Source: an uncultured bacterium (GTDB taxonomy: Bacteria > Patescibacteriota > Minisyncoccia > Moranbacterales > GWC2-37-73). Taken from it: 42,444 nt of DNA. Shown in pieces: positions 1 to 8,603 of this stretch. Below the pieces are notes generated by a model. The model did not search any database. It was not told where the DNA came from and saw only the letters and a list, made by a program, of their open reading frames with translations. The DNA is taken from NCBI GenBank assembly GCA_903861715.1, contig CAIOVI010000030.1, forward strand, positions 1 through 42,444, written 5' to 3'. The first letter of the stretch is position 1, and each line of letters opens with the position of its first letter. Position numbers and translations under genes: made by a program.

Positions 1-1
1 A

Positions 2-124
2 GTTACGGAAGGGTTGAATTCCAAGATACAATCCATCAAAGCCAACGCCAGAGGATTTAGAAGTTTCCAAAATTACCGAGTTGCAATTTTATTCCATTGT
101 GGAAAGTTGGAACTTTACCCATAA
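2..124 (+). mobile_element. C-terminal end of an ISL3-family transposase (5' part outside window)
   Basis: Frame 2 reads VTEGLNSKIQSIKANARGFRSFQNYRVAILFHCGKLELYP*, matching the typical ISL3 DDE transposase C-terminus (EGxNxKIQxIKxxARGFRxxxNxRxxILF). Not in the ORF track because it is open at the window edge. Confidence 0.85.
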
Positions 125-2424
125 CATTTCCCGAAGAACCACAAAAAATAACCGACAAAATTTTCGAGCGAGCGGATGATTTTTTGAAAATTTTTGACGG
201 AGTTAGTTTCAAGAAAATTCTTTTTCGCGCGCCGACTGGCTCTGGCAAAACCGTGATGATGTCAGCTATTGTTGAGCGCTTGGCTTTTGAAAGCCAGCAA
301 AATTTGGCTTTCGTGTGGATTTCCAAAGGCGTGCTAGCGCAGCAGAGCAAGGAAAGTTTGGAAGATAACATCGGTGGCGGAGGAATCACAATGTCATTCT
401 TGGAAGATATTTTGGACAATGAAATTAAGGAAAACGAAGTGCTTTTTATCAATTGGGAACAAATTTTTTCCAAAGCTGGGAAAGACAATCCCGAAAAGGA
501 TATCAAAAAAGGCGATCCAATCAATAAGTTCATGAAAGACAATGAATATGATCGCAATTTACGCAAGTTTTGCGAAATCGCTCAAGGCGAGGGTCGAAAA
601 CTTGTTTTGATTGTGGACGAAAGTCATTTGAATGTCACGGAAAACACGATTCAAATCATTGAAGAAATAATCAAACCAGCCCTGCAAATTGATTTGACCG
701 CCACGCCAAAAAATGGTGGGGGTTATGCCTTTGGAGATAGGGAGGGAGAATTTGTGGATTTGCAAACTGTGAAAGATGCCGAGGTGATCAAAAAAGAGGT
801 CATCATCAATCCTGAAATTTTGGAAAAAGATTTGAAAAGTGAAAAAAGTGGCGATCAAATTATTTTTGAGGAGGCTTTGAAAAGAAGAGTGCAGTTGGAA
901 AAACTTTATCAAAAAGAAGGTTCAAAAGTGCGTCCCTTGGTTTTGGTGCAACTCCCAAATGAAAGCGAAAAGATGAGTTCTTTGGACAAAGACAAGAAAG
1001 CATGGGTTGAGGAGTTTTTGGACGATAGGGGTTTTAATTATGCCAACAAAAATCTCGCACGCTGGCTTTCGGGTGATGAAAAAGAAAATTTGGAAGACAT
1101 CAAAAATTTTGACAGTCAAGTTGATTTTTTGATTTTCAAACAAGTGGTGGCAACTGGTTGGGATTGCCCGCGGGCACATATTTTAGTGAAGTTCAGACAA
1201 ACCAAAAGTGAAATTTTTGAAATTCAGACAGTGGGTAGAATTATGCGAATGCCAGAGTTCCACCATTACAATGAAGAAGCTTTGAATCGAGCGTATGTTT
1301 ATGCAAATTTGGAAGAAATCAAAATTGAAGAAGAAGCGTTGGAATATCTCAAGGTCAGAAAAGCTGAAAGGATCCAAAATTATGAAAATTTGGATTTGCC
1401 CTCGGTATATTTGATGCGAGGAGAATATAATGATTTGATGTTGGATTATCGAAAATATTTTTTCACTGAACTTATGGAAAAAATTGGGGGTAAATTGGAT
1501 GAAAAAGAGGCGAAAAAAAATTCCATGCTTCTTAGAAAATATCAAAGCGCTGATGGGTCAAGTTTGATTTTTGATGGAAATCGAATCGAGGAAAGAATTA
1601 TTGTTGATGGCTTGGTTCGAGATATAGACAGTGAAAATCAGGATATTTTGGCAGCTGAAAAAAACAAAGTCAAAGTCGATGATGAGGAAATAGAGCGCAA
1701 GTTCATTTCTTTTCTGAAAAAGAATTGTGGAGAATTTCAACAAGCTAGATCTTTTGATAAAATCAGAGTGGCAATCTATCAAACTTTCGACAGGTATTTG
1801 GATAATAAAAATTTAGACAAAGCAGCAGTGCAAAAAATTGTTTTAAAAAATCAAGGTTTTTTTCAAAGCGTGATTGCTGAATCTGTGAAAAAATATGCTC
1901 AGCATCGCAATAAGGTTGCAAAAAAATACAAGGAAATTCCTGCTTGGAATGTGCCTACGGAAGATTATTATGCCAAAAATACAATTATGGCTGAATATAA
2001 GAAATGCGTGATGGCTCCAGTATATGTTTCACCCAAATGGAAAACAGAAGTTGGCTTTATTGAAAATTATCTAAGTAATAATGAAAGAATTTCCTGGTGG
2101 TTCAAAAATGGCGATGCGCGAAATGAGATTTATTTTGGCGTGCCATATTTGGACGAAAAAGAAAAATCAGCCACTTTTTATCCAGATTTTATCGTGCATT
2201 ACAAAGATGGTAAAACTGGTATTTTTGATACCAAGGGAGGCCAAACAGTCACAAGCCTTGAAACCAAATTAAAAGCTGAAGCTCTGCAAAAGTATTTCGA
2301 GAAAAATAAAAGCAAAAAGCTTTTTGGTGGAATTGTGAAATCAGACAAGGAAAATAAAATTTGGAAGCTAAATCAAGATCAAAAATATGATTTTGAAAAT
2401 GGAAATTGGGAAGAATTGAATTGA
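97..2424 (+). CDS. Type III restriction enzyme Res-like DEAD/DEAH helicase-nuclease; N-terminus appears replaced by IS sequence
   Basis: Walker A APTGSGKT, VDESH, DLTATP, VATGWDCPRAHILVKFRQ, QTVGRIMRMPE, and a C-terminal PD-(D/E)XK-like FYPDFIVHYKDGKTGIFDTKGG. The TTG start at 97 lies inside the transposase reading region. Confidence 0.85.
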   Translation: MWKVGTLPITFPEEPQKITDKIFERADDFLKIFDGVSFKKILFRAPTGSGKTVMMSAIVERLAFESQQNLAFVWISKGVLAQQSKESLEDNIGGGGITMSFLEDILDNEIKENEVLFINWEQIFSKAGKDNPEKDIKKGDPINKFMKDNEYDRNLRKFCEIAQGEGRKLVLIVDESHLNVTENTIQIIEEIIKPALQIDLTATPKNGGGYAFGDREGEFVDLQTVKDAEVIKKEVIINPEILEKDLKSEKSGDQIIFEEALKRRVQLEKLYQKEGSKVRPLVLVQLPNESEKMSSLDKDKKAWVEEFLDDRGFNYANKNLARWLSGDEKENLEDIKNFDSQVDFLIFKQVVATGWDCPRAHILVKFRQTKSEIFEIQTVGRIMRMPEFHHYNEEALNRAYVYANLEEIKIEEEALEYLKVRKAERIQNYENLDLPSVYLMRGEYNDLMLDYRKYFFTELMEKIGGKLDEKEAKKNSMLLRKYQSADGSSLIFDGNRIEERIIVDGLVRDIDSENQDILAAEKNKVKVDDEEIERKFISFLKKNCGEFQQARSFDKIRVAIYQTFDRYLDNKNLDKAAVQKIVLKNQGFFQSVIAESVKKYAQHRNKVAKKYKEIPAWNVPTEDYYAKNTIMAEYKKCVMAPVYVSPKWKTEVGFIENYLSNNERISWWFKNGDARNEIYFGVPYLDEKEKSATFYPDFIVHYKDGKTGIFDTKGGQTVTSLETKLKAEALQKYFEKNKSKKLFGGIVKSDKENKIWKLNQDQKYDFENGNWEELN
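123..140 (+). repeat. Candidate right terminal inverted repeat of the ISL3-type element
   Basis: AACATTTCCCGAAGAACC directly after the transposase stop; reverse complement GGTTCTTCGGGAAATGTT resembles ISL3-family ends (GGCTCTTC...). The left end is outside the window. Confidence 0.55.
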
Positions 2425-2836
2425 TCTTGTTAGCCAATTTTTAGGAACTTCGCCAGGTATGCTCCTCAAGAAAACTCCGCATAGCAATCATCTTCAGCTG
2501 ACCTAAATTGCAATGTTTTTTAATGTTTAAGAAAATTCCGTCCATGGGAGCTACTTGAGGACGTGTTTTTTTATCTTTAAAAAAGAAGGAACTTCGCCAA
2601 GGACGGTCCTTAGAAGAAGCATCTTTGTGAAATAGGGACTTTATCACGACACAAAAAAAGCTCTGGCGAAAGATGACAGGGCGCTCTGACGTTGCTACAA
2701 TGGAGGATATGGATCCGGTGGTAAGAATTTGAAAATAGTAAGGTTGCCACTGCAAACTGGATATTTAATTGTTTCTTTAAGGATGTAAATCAAGGGAATT
2801 TTTTCGGGCAAAGCCCATTCAAATTTTCACCACTGG

Positions 2837-3787
2837 ATGGAAAAGTCTCACTCAAAATTGCAAAAATATATCTTGGCCACGGTGGCCTATTATGACGGCT
2901 TGCTTTATCCGCTCACTGCTTTTGAAGTTTGGAAGTGCTTGATTAGTACCAACTCTGTTTCCGAGACTGACAAAGCGCCAAGCATTGAGTTGGCTCAAGT
3001 GGTGGGGCAGTTGCAAAGCGACGTTTTTTCAAAATATTTGGAAAGCGAAAATGGCTTTTATTTTCTCAAGGGCAGGAGTGAATTGGTTGAAGCAAGGATT
3101 AAAAATCAGAAAATTTCAGCCATCAAATTAAAGCGCTTGGTTAAGGTTGCTTATTGGCTGAAATATCTTCCTTTTGTCAGAATGGTTGGCGTCACTGGAG
3201 GACTGGCCATGAAAAATGCCCACTCCAGAAGCGATTGGGACTTGTTGGTGGTCACTGCTGGCGAGCGCATTTGGACTGGGCGAACCTTGGTGACTGGCTT
3301 TGCGCAAGCAATTGGCAAACGAAGATCTGGCAAAAAAATTGTCAATCGACTTTGCCTCAACTATTTTTTAACGGAAGATTCTTTGGAAGTGATGACAAAA
3401 GATTTGTTCTCGGCTAATGAATATATGTTCATGACTCCTTTGTTTGGCGCTCAGGTTTTTCAGCGTTTTCAAGTCAGAAATCAATGGATCAAAAAAATGA
3501 AACCGAGCTATACCTTGCAAGAAATTTCGCACCTGAAATTGATGGAGGATGATTTTTTTTCGAAAGCAATTCGGATGACGGGAGAATTTTTGTTGGGGGG
3601 AACCTGGCTGGAAAATTGGCTTAGAAAAATTGAAAAGCAAAAAATTGCGCAAAACCCCAAAACTCATCAAGAGGGGAGTTTGGTTTATGCTCAGGATGAC
3701 GCCTTGGTTTTTTTGCCAGTGCCACACGGGCCGGTTATTTTTGAAAGATTTAAAGAAAAAATTGAACAACTCGGGATTAGTCATTGA
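2837..3787 (+). CDS. Nucleotidyltransferase-like protein
   Basis: VGVTGGLAMKNAHSRSDWDLLVVT resembles the GG/GS-x(n)-SDxDLxV nucleotidyltransferase fold motif. Confidence 0.5.
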   Translation: MEKSHSKLQKYILATVAYYDGLLYPLTAFEVWKCLISTNSVSETDKAPSIELAQVVGQLQSDVFSKYLESENGFYFLKGRSELVEARIKNQKISAIKLKRLVKVAYWLKYLPFVRMVGVTGGLAMKNAHSRSDWDLLVVTAGERIWTGRTLVTGFAQAIGKRRSGKKIVNRLCLNYFLTEDSLEVMTKDLFSANEYMFMTPLFGAQVFQRFQVRNQWIKKMKPSYTLQEISHLKLMEDDFFSKAIRMTGEFLLGGTWLENWLRKIEKQKIAQNPKTHQEGSLVYAQDDALVFLPVPHGPVIFERFKEKIEQLGISH

Positions 3788-3841
3788 AGTTATTTTTGTA
3801 GTAAAGCTATAAAATGCCTATTTTAAGCCATAAATCGCAAA

Positions 3842-3868
3842 TGTTCCTTGACGGGAGCGTTTTTTTTT
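3842..3868 (+). terminator. Weak rho-independent terminator candidate
   Basis: GTTCC-ttgac-GGGAGC followed by a T run. Confidence 0.4.
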
Positions 3869-3916
3869 GCTAACTTTAGAGTTGAAAGTAGCTTTGATTC
3901 TTAATGTATATTTCTT

Positions 3917-4138
3917 ATGAAATTCATCACTTTTGCTCAAATTGTTGTTTCAATTCTTTTGATAATTTCTGTTTTGCTTCAAAACAGAGGCAGCGGGCTT
4001 AGCGCCGCTTTTGGGGGAGATTTCGGCGGTTATTACACCAAACGAGGAGTGGAAAAATTCTTATTTTTTGCTTCCGTGGTTCTGGGTGTTTGTTTCATTG
4101 GGCTAGCGATTGCTTCCGTGGTTTTGCAAAACAGATAG
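3917..4138 (+). CDS. secG: Preprotein translocase subunit SecG
   Basis: 73 aa, two hydrophobic helices, VLLQNRGSGLSAAFGG motif. Confidence 0.9.
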   Translation: MKFITFAQIVVSILLIISVLLQNRGSGLSAAFGGDFGGYYTKRGVEKFLFFASVVLGVCFIGLAIASVVLQNR

Positions 4139-4201
4139 CTCGATAATTTTTTTATTAAAACTATTATTAGTATTAAAAAAAGTGGTAAAATTAAATATCT
4201 T

Positions 4202-5878
4202 TTGCCAAAAAACTGGCGCAACATCGGGCGGCTGTTTTCTTTCAAGGACAAAGTGGTTGTGGCAAGTTTGTTGTTGATTATTGGGGTTGCTTTAGTGGTT
4301 TGGCTGGCAACTTTTTATTTGAACTTTACTAAACCGATTGCGAAAACTGGTGGAGAATATATTGAAGGAACTGTGGGGCAACCTTTTTATGTGAATCCAC
4401 TTTTGTCACAAACCAGCGAAGCTGATAGCGATTTGACTGCCTTGATTTATAGTGGACTTTTTAAATATGACAATAACGGCAACGCAGTGCCAGATTTGGC
4501 CGAAAGTTATAGCGTTTCAGGTGACCAACATGAATATACCGTTAACCTTCGAAAAAATGTGCATTGGCAAGATGGCAAGGAGCTGACAGCGGATGATGTT
4601 TTTTTCACTTTCAACATTTTGCAAGATCCAGCTTACAAAAGCCCACTTCGTCAAAGTTGGCAAGGGGTGGATGTCAAAGTGACGGATGCTCACACGGTAG
4701 TGTTTACTTTGAAAAATGCTTACGTGGGCTTCTTGGAAAATTTGACGATCGGAATTTTGCCAAAACATCTTTGGGAGAATATTGCGCCTGAAAAATTTGC
4801 CCTAGCGGATTACAATTTGCACCCAGTTGGCTCCGGACCTTTCATGTTTTCTGATTTTCAGAAAGATTCTCAAGGAAGCATTTTGACTTATCACCTGAAA
4901 GCTTTCAAAAATTATTATGCCGGCGCTCCCTACATTTCAAATTTTACTTTCAACTTTTATGGTGATGACGATGCCTTGATTGCTGCTTATAACAAAAAAG
5001 AAGTGATGGGTATGAACAGCATCACCCCAGAAAAAATCAGCTTGATCAAGAATATCAAAAGCACCAATTTGCATGAGCTGATTGTGCCTCGCTATTTTTC
5101 AGTCTTTTTCAATCAAACCAAAAGTGTGGTGTTGGCTGATGACAGCGTGCGAGGTGCTCTCAATTTGAGCGTGGATCGCAAAGAAATCATCAATAAAGTT
5201 TTGCATGGAAAAGGCACCCCACTTTCTTCGCCATTTTTTCCGCAGATGAAAAGTTATGCGGATGAATTTAGGGTCAGTCAAAATCTTGAACAAGCAAACA
5301 AAATGCTTGATGATGCTGGCTGGAAAAAAGAAGCTGGCAGTGAAGTTCGAAAAAAGAATGGTGCATCTTTGGAATTTGAATTGGCAACCACTGATTGGCC
5401 GGAACTTTCTCAAACGGCTGATTTGCTCAAAGCTCAGTGGCAAAAAATTGGCGCCAAATTGAACATCAAAATTCTTTCCGTTTCTGATTTGCAACAAAAT
5501 TACATTCGAACTCGGGAATACGACAGTTTGCTTTTCGGTCAGGCCATCACTTTCAATCCCGATCTTTATTCTTTTTGGCATTCCAGCCAGAAACACGATC
5601 CAGGACTCAATCTTTCTTTGTTTGATAAAAGTCAGGCGGATGGAATTTTGGAAAGTGTCAGACAAGAGGCTGATGAAAGCAAGCGCAATGACTCCTATAA
5701 AACTTTTCAAGAATTATTGTCCAAAGAAGTTCCTGCGGTGTTTTTGTATGGACCTTATTATCTTTATCCAACCAACACTTCGCTTCGAGGTTTGACTATC
5801 AGCAACATCAACACGCCAGCTAATCGTTTCACGGATGTCAATAAATGGTATGTGAAGACGAAGCGGATACTTAAGTAA
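4202..5878 (+). CDS. ABC transporter substrate-binding protein, family 5 (peptide/oligopeptide)
   Basis: N-terminal membrane anchor; LTALIYSGLFKYD, YTVNLRKNVHWQDGKELTADDVFFTF, YNLHPVGSGPFMF typical of DppA/OppA. TTG start as given; the true start could differ. Confidence 0.9.
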   Translation: MPKNWRNIGRLFSFKDKVVVASLLLIIGVALVVWLATFYLNFTKPIAKTGGEYIEGTVGQPFYVNPLLSQTSEADSDLTALIYSGLFKYDNNGNAVPDLAESYSVSGDQHEYTVNLRKNVHWQDGKELTADDVFFTFNILQDPAYKSPLRQSWQGVDVKVTDAHTVVFTLKNAYVGFLENLTIGILPKHLWENIAPEKFALADYNLHPVGSGPFMFSDFQKDSQGSILTYHLKAFKNYYAGAPYISNFTFNFYGDDDALIAAYNKKEVMGMNSITPEKISLIKNIKSTNLHELIVPRYFSVFFNQTKSVVLADDSVRGALNLSVDRKEIINKVLHGKGTPLSSPFFPQMKSYADEFRVSQNLEQANKMLDDAGWKKEAGSEVRKKNGASLEFELATTDWPELSQTADLLKAQWQKIGAKLNIKILSVSDLQQNYIRTREYDSLLFGQAITFNPDLYSFWHSSQKHDPGLNLSLFDKSQADGILESVRQEADESKRNDSYKTFQELLSKEVPAVFLYGPYYLYPTNTSLRGLTISNINTPANRFTDVNKWYVKTKRILK

Positions 5879-5986
5879 ACTACGAATTACGAATTACGAA
5901 TTTTACGAATGTACGAATAGAATGCAAATTTATTTAGCCACTTAAAATTAACAAAAATAATAAAAAATATAACAACATAAAACAAT

Positions 5987-6598
5987 ATGCAAATTGATTT
6001 TACAAATGTGCCGAAACATTATGCGGCCAGAACCCATGAAAAAATGCAAGACGTGTTGATGGATCCTAAAGGCGTTGGCCCAGCGATTCACTATTATATG
6101 ATCAGGGGCGGGGTCGAGCAAAAGAACACTACCGTTTGGGAACCTGGCACAATTTCCGGGGAATACATCAAAACCTACGGGCACTATCATGTAGGCGAGC
6201 TTAGTGAAAACTATTTCATTGCCTATGGTGAGGGTGTGGCACTGCTGCAAAAATTGGCTGAAACTGAAACCGGCGAGCTGATTGCCGATGAAGTGGAAGA
6301 ATTTCAAGCTATCCAGGTTAAAACTGGTGATAACGTTTTTATGCCGCTCAAGTTTGGGCACTTGGTTGCTAACACTGGAAAAACTTATTTGGTGACAATT
6401 GATGACAGTCCAGTGGATTTTGAGGATCGTGACCCGTCCAGTTTTCCTGGGCATGCCGATTATGAATTGGTCAGAAAAATGCGCGGCTTTGCCTATTATG
6501 TGGTCGAAGATGAAGATGGCAATCCGGCCTTAAGGAGAAATCCACTTTATAAGAAAATTAACAATATTGAACTTGGTGGCTTGCGCGTGCTTGAATAA
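5987..6598 (+). CDS. Cupin-type glucose-6-phosphate isomerase
   Basis: TTVWEPGTISGEYIKTYGHYHVG...ENYFIAYGEGVALLQ and VFMPLKFGHLVANTG, characteristic of cupin PGI. Confidence 0.85.
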   Translation: MQIDFTNVPKHYAARTHEKMQDVLMDPKGVGPAIHYYMIRGGVEQKNTTVWEPGTISGEYIKTYGHYHVGELSENYFIAYGEGVALLQKLAETETGELIADEVEEFQAIQVKTGDNVFMPLKFGHLVANTGKTYLVTIDDSPVDFEDRDPSSFPGHADYELVRKMRGFAYYVVEDEDGNPALRRNPLYKKINNIELGGLRVLE

Positions 6599-6642
6599 TA
6601 ATGTCATTGAGAAATCAAGTGTTTAAAACACTAAATCCTAAA

Positions 6643-6680
6643 ATGTATCACCAAAACACGGCCGTGGAATTATGATACAT
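6643..6680. repeat. Hairpin element copy A (ATGTATCA-22 nt-TGATACAT)
   Basis: 8-bp inverted repeat with 22-nt loop containing CGGCCGTGGAATTA; related copy at 36700-36735. Confidence 0.65.
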
Positions 6681-6768
6681 TTTGATAAATGAAAATATTC
6701 CTTGTTTTGTGTCATTTGACGTCGGCCACGGAGTATGTTTTGCAATCTTGTAACTTTCAATTTTATTC

Positions 6769-6817
6769 ATCCTGTTAAATTGCTTCGCACCTCGCAGTAG
6801 CGAGGATTTAACAGGAT
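6769..6817. repeat. Nested palindrome upstream of manC
   Basis: ATCCTGTTAAAT ... ATTTAACAGGAT (12 bp) enclosing CCTCGC-agta-GCGAGG. Confidence 0.75.
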
Positions 6818-6828
6818 AAACTCATTTT

Positions 6829-8208
6829 ATGTATTCAGTTATCCTTTGTGGAGGCTCTGGCACGCGACTTTGGCCACTGTCACGCAAAAATTTTCCAAAA
6901 CAATTTTTGAAGCTTTATGATGATTTTTCTCTTTTGCAGGAAACTTTTTTGCGCGTGCAAAAAGTGATGCCGGCGGAAAATATTTTTTTGGTCACTAATC
7001 AGGAAAATTATTTCAATGTTTTCAATCAGATTCGAGATATTTATCCTCAAATCAAGGAAACGCAAATCATCACCGAACCTGCTTCGCTGAACACCGCTCC
7101 GGCGATTGCTCTGGGAGTTCGATATTTGCTGGAGAAAATTGGAATTGAAAAAACTGAGCCGGTGATTTTTTTGCCAGCTGATCACTACATTTCCAAGCCA
7201 GAAATTTTCGTGGAAATTGTCAAAACGGCTATGGGAAAAGTGGGTGGACACATCGGCACCATTGGCATCACACCTTTGGCTCCAGAAACTGGTTTTGGCT
7301 ACATCAAAAAAGGTCAAAAAGAAGACGGCTATTTTGCGGTGGACGCTTTTGTGGAAAAACCCAGCAAGGAATTGGCTGAAGAATATCTTTCTTCGGGGCA
7401 ATATGTTTGGAATTCAGGCATGTATATTTTCAGCGGCGAAACTTTTGCTGGAGAGTTAAAAAAGCATGCGCCCGAACTTTCAGCCGCTTTTGAAAAAAGT
7501 TATGCTGATTTTTCACAGGAGTTTCCAAGTTTGGAAGCCCAAGCGATTGACACGGCCATTTCGGAAAAATCTCAAAATGTGGTTGTGTTTGAAGGAGATT
7601 TTGGTTGGAGCGATATTGGATCTTTTGATGCTTTGGCAGATGTCTTGACGGAAAAAGAGGCTTTGCAAGAAAGGCATGTTTTGCTCGATAGCAAAAATGT
7701 TTTTGTGCATTCTTCCACCAATCGCTTAATTGCCACCATCGGCGTGCAGGACTTGGTTGTGGTGGAAAACAACGATTGCATTTTGATTCACAAGCGAGGT
7801 CGCAGTGAAGATGTCAAAAAAGTGGTCAACTATCTTAAAGAAAACAACTATAAGGAAATTGATCACAACGTTGAAATTCAACGACCGTGGGGAAAATATG
7901 AAGTTTTGATTGAAGGCAAGAATCACAAAGTGAAAAAAATCACAGTTTATCCTGGCAGTTCCTTGAGTTTACAATCGCACGCTCAGCGTTCGGAGCATTG
8001 GGTGGTGGTTAAGGGCGCCGCTCAAGTGATCAATGGCGACAAACAACTCACTTTGCATGAAAATGAAAGCACCTACATCCAAGCAGGAACCAAACATCGC
8101 TTGTCCAATCCTGGCAAAATTAATCTTGAAATTATCGAAGTGCAAACGGGAGACTATTTGGAGGAGGATGACATTGTGCGCTACGAGGATGGTTATGGGA
8201 GAAAATAA
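6829..8208 (+). CDS. manC: Mannose-1-phosphate guanylyltransferase / mannose-6-phosphate isomerase
   Basis: ILCGGSGTRLWPLSRKNFPKQF, VEKP, and C-terminal cupin VQRPWGKYEVL...SLQSHAQRSEHWVVVKG. Confidence 0.93.
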   Translation: MYSVILCGGSGTRLWPLSRKNFPKQFLKLYDDFSLLQETFLRVQKVMPAENIFLVTNQENYFNVFNQIRDIYPQIKETQIITEPASLNTAPAIALGVRYLLEKIGIEKTEPVIFLPADHYISKPEIFVEIVKTAMGKVGGHIGTIGITPLAPETGFGYIKKGQKEDGYFAVDAFVEKPSKELAEEYLSSGQYVWNSGMYIFSGETFAGELKKHAPELSAAFEKSYADFSQEFPSLEAQAIDTAISEKSQNVVVFEGDFGWSDIGSFDALADVLTEKEALQERHVLLDSKNVFVHSSTNRLIATIGVQDLVVVENNDCILIHKRGRSEDVKKVVNYLKENNYKEIDHNVEIQRPWGKYEVLIEGKNHKVKKITVYPGSSLSLQSHAQRSEHWVVVKGAAQVINGDKQLTLHENESTYIQAGTKHRLSNPGKINLEIIEVQTGDYLEEDDIVRYEDGYGRK

Positions 8209-8250
8209 AAAAATAAAAATAGCTCTTTAACGTTCTAAATAGGGGGTTTT

Positions 8251-8487
8251 ATGAAGACACGCGGATCACGTAAAGTGAGAGCAGGAAAGAATTCAAGGCG
8301 CCAGCAACATTCTGGGTTTGGAGTTCAATTGCAAAGAGGAGTTGTCCCTATAAAAGCTACTAATGGAAATTATTGGAAGGCTTGTCCAAAATGCGGAAAT
8401 CAATATCTTTGGGACGGTGGGTGTATTAAAGGTAAGCCAGATACTTGTTGCTCTGGCTGCGGTCGACCGCTTATTTGGTCAAGGTAG
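8251..8487 (+). CDS. Small basic zinc-ribbon-like protein
   Basis: CPKCG...CCSGCG pairs, basic N-terminus; followed by a terminator. Confidence 0.55.
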   Translation: MKTRGSRKVRAGKNSRRQQHSGFGVQLQRGVVPIKATNGNYWKACPKCGNQYLWDGGCIKGKPDTCCSGCGRPLIWSR

Positions 8488-8519
8488 CAATGTTAGTTTT
8501 TTGTTTTTTGATTTTTTGC

Positions 8520-8545
8520 GGGCAACAATTTTTGTTGCCCTTTTA
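8520..8545 (+). terminator. Rho-independent terminator
   Basis: GGGCAACAA-ttt-TTGTTGCCC followed by TTTT. Confidence 0.8.
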
Positions 8546-8603
8546 TCATACCCTTATAGTTTTTCTATTGATAAAACGCTTAAAATGTGGGTATAATAGG
8601 AGT

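Noticed and set aside
57-2437. Minus-strand ORFs opposite the Res-like gene (57-566, 559-912, 922-1179, 1183-1545, 1558-1782, 2249-2437)
   Set aside because: Antisense to a motif-rich gene; low-complexity F/I/L-rich translations typical of antisense AT-rich DNA.
2441-2755. Minus-strand 104-aa ORF after the Res gene
   Set aside because: Contains two imperfect direct repeats of GGAACTTCGCCA(A/G)G...; no recognisable domain. More likely repeat-rich intergenic DNA, though not excluded.
8445-8603. N-terminal extension of ArgS (MLLWLRSTAYLVKV...)
   Set aside because: Runs through the upstream zinc-ribbon gene and its terminator; homologous sequence starts at ATG 8604.
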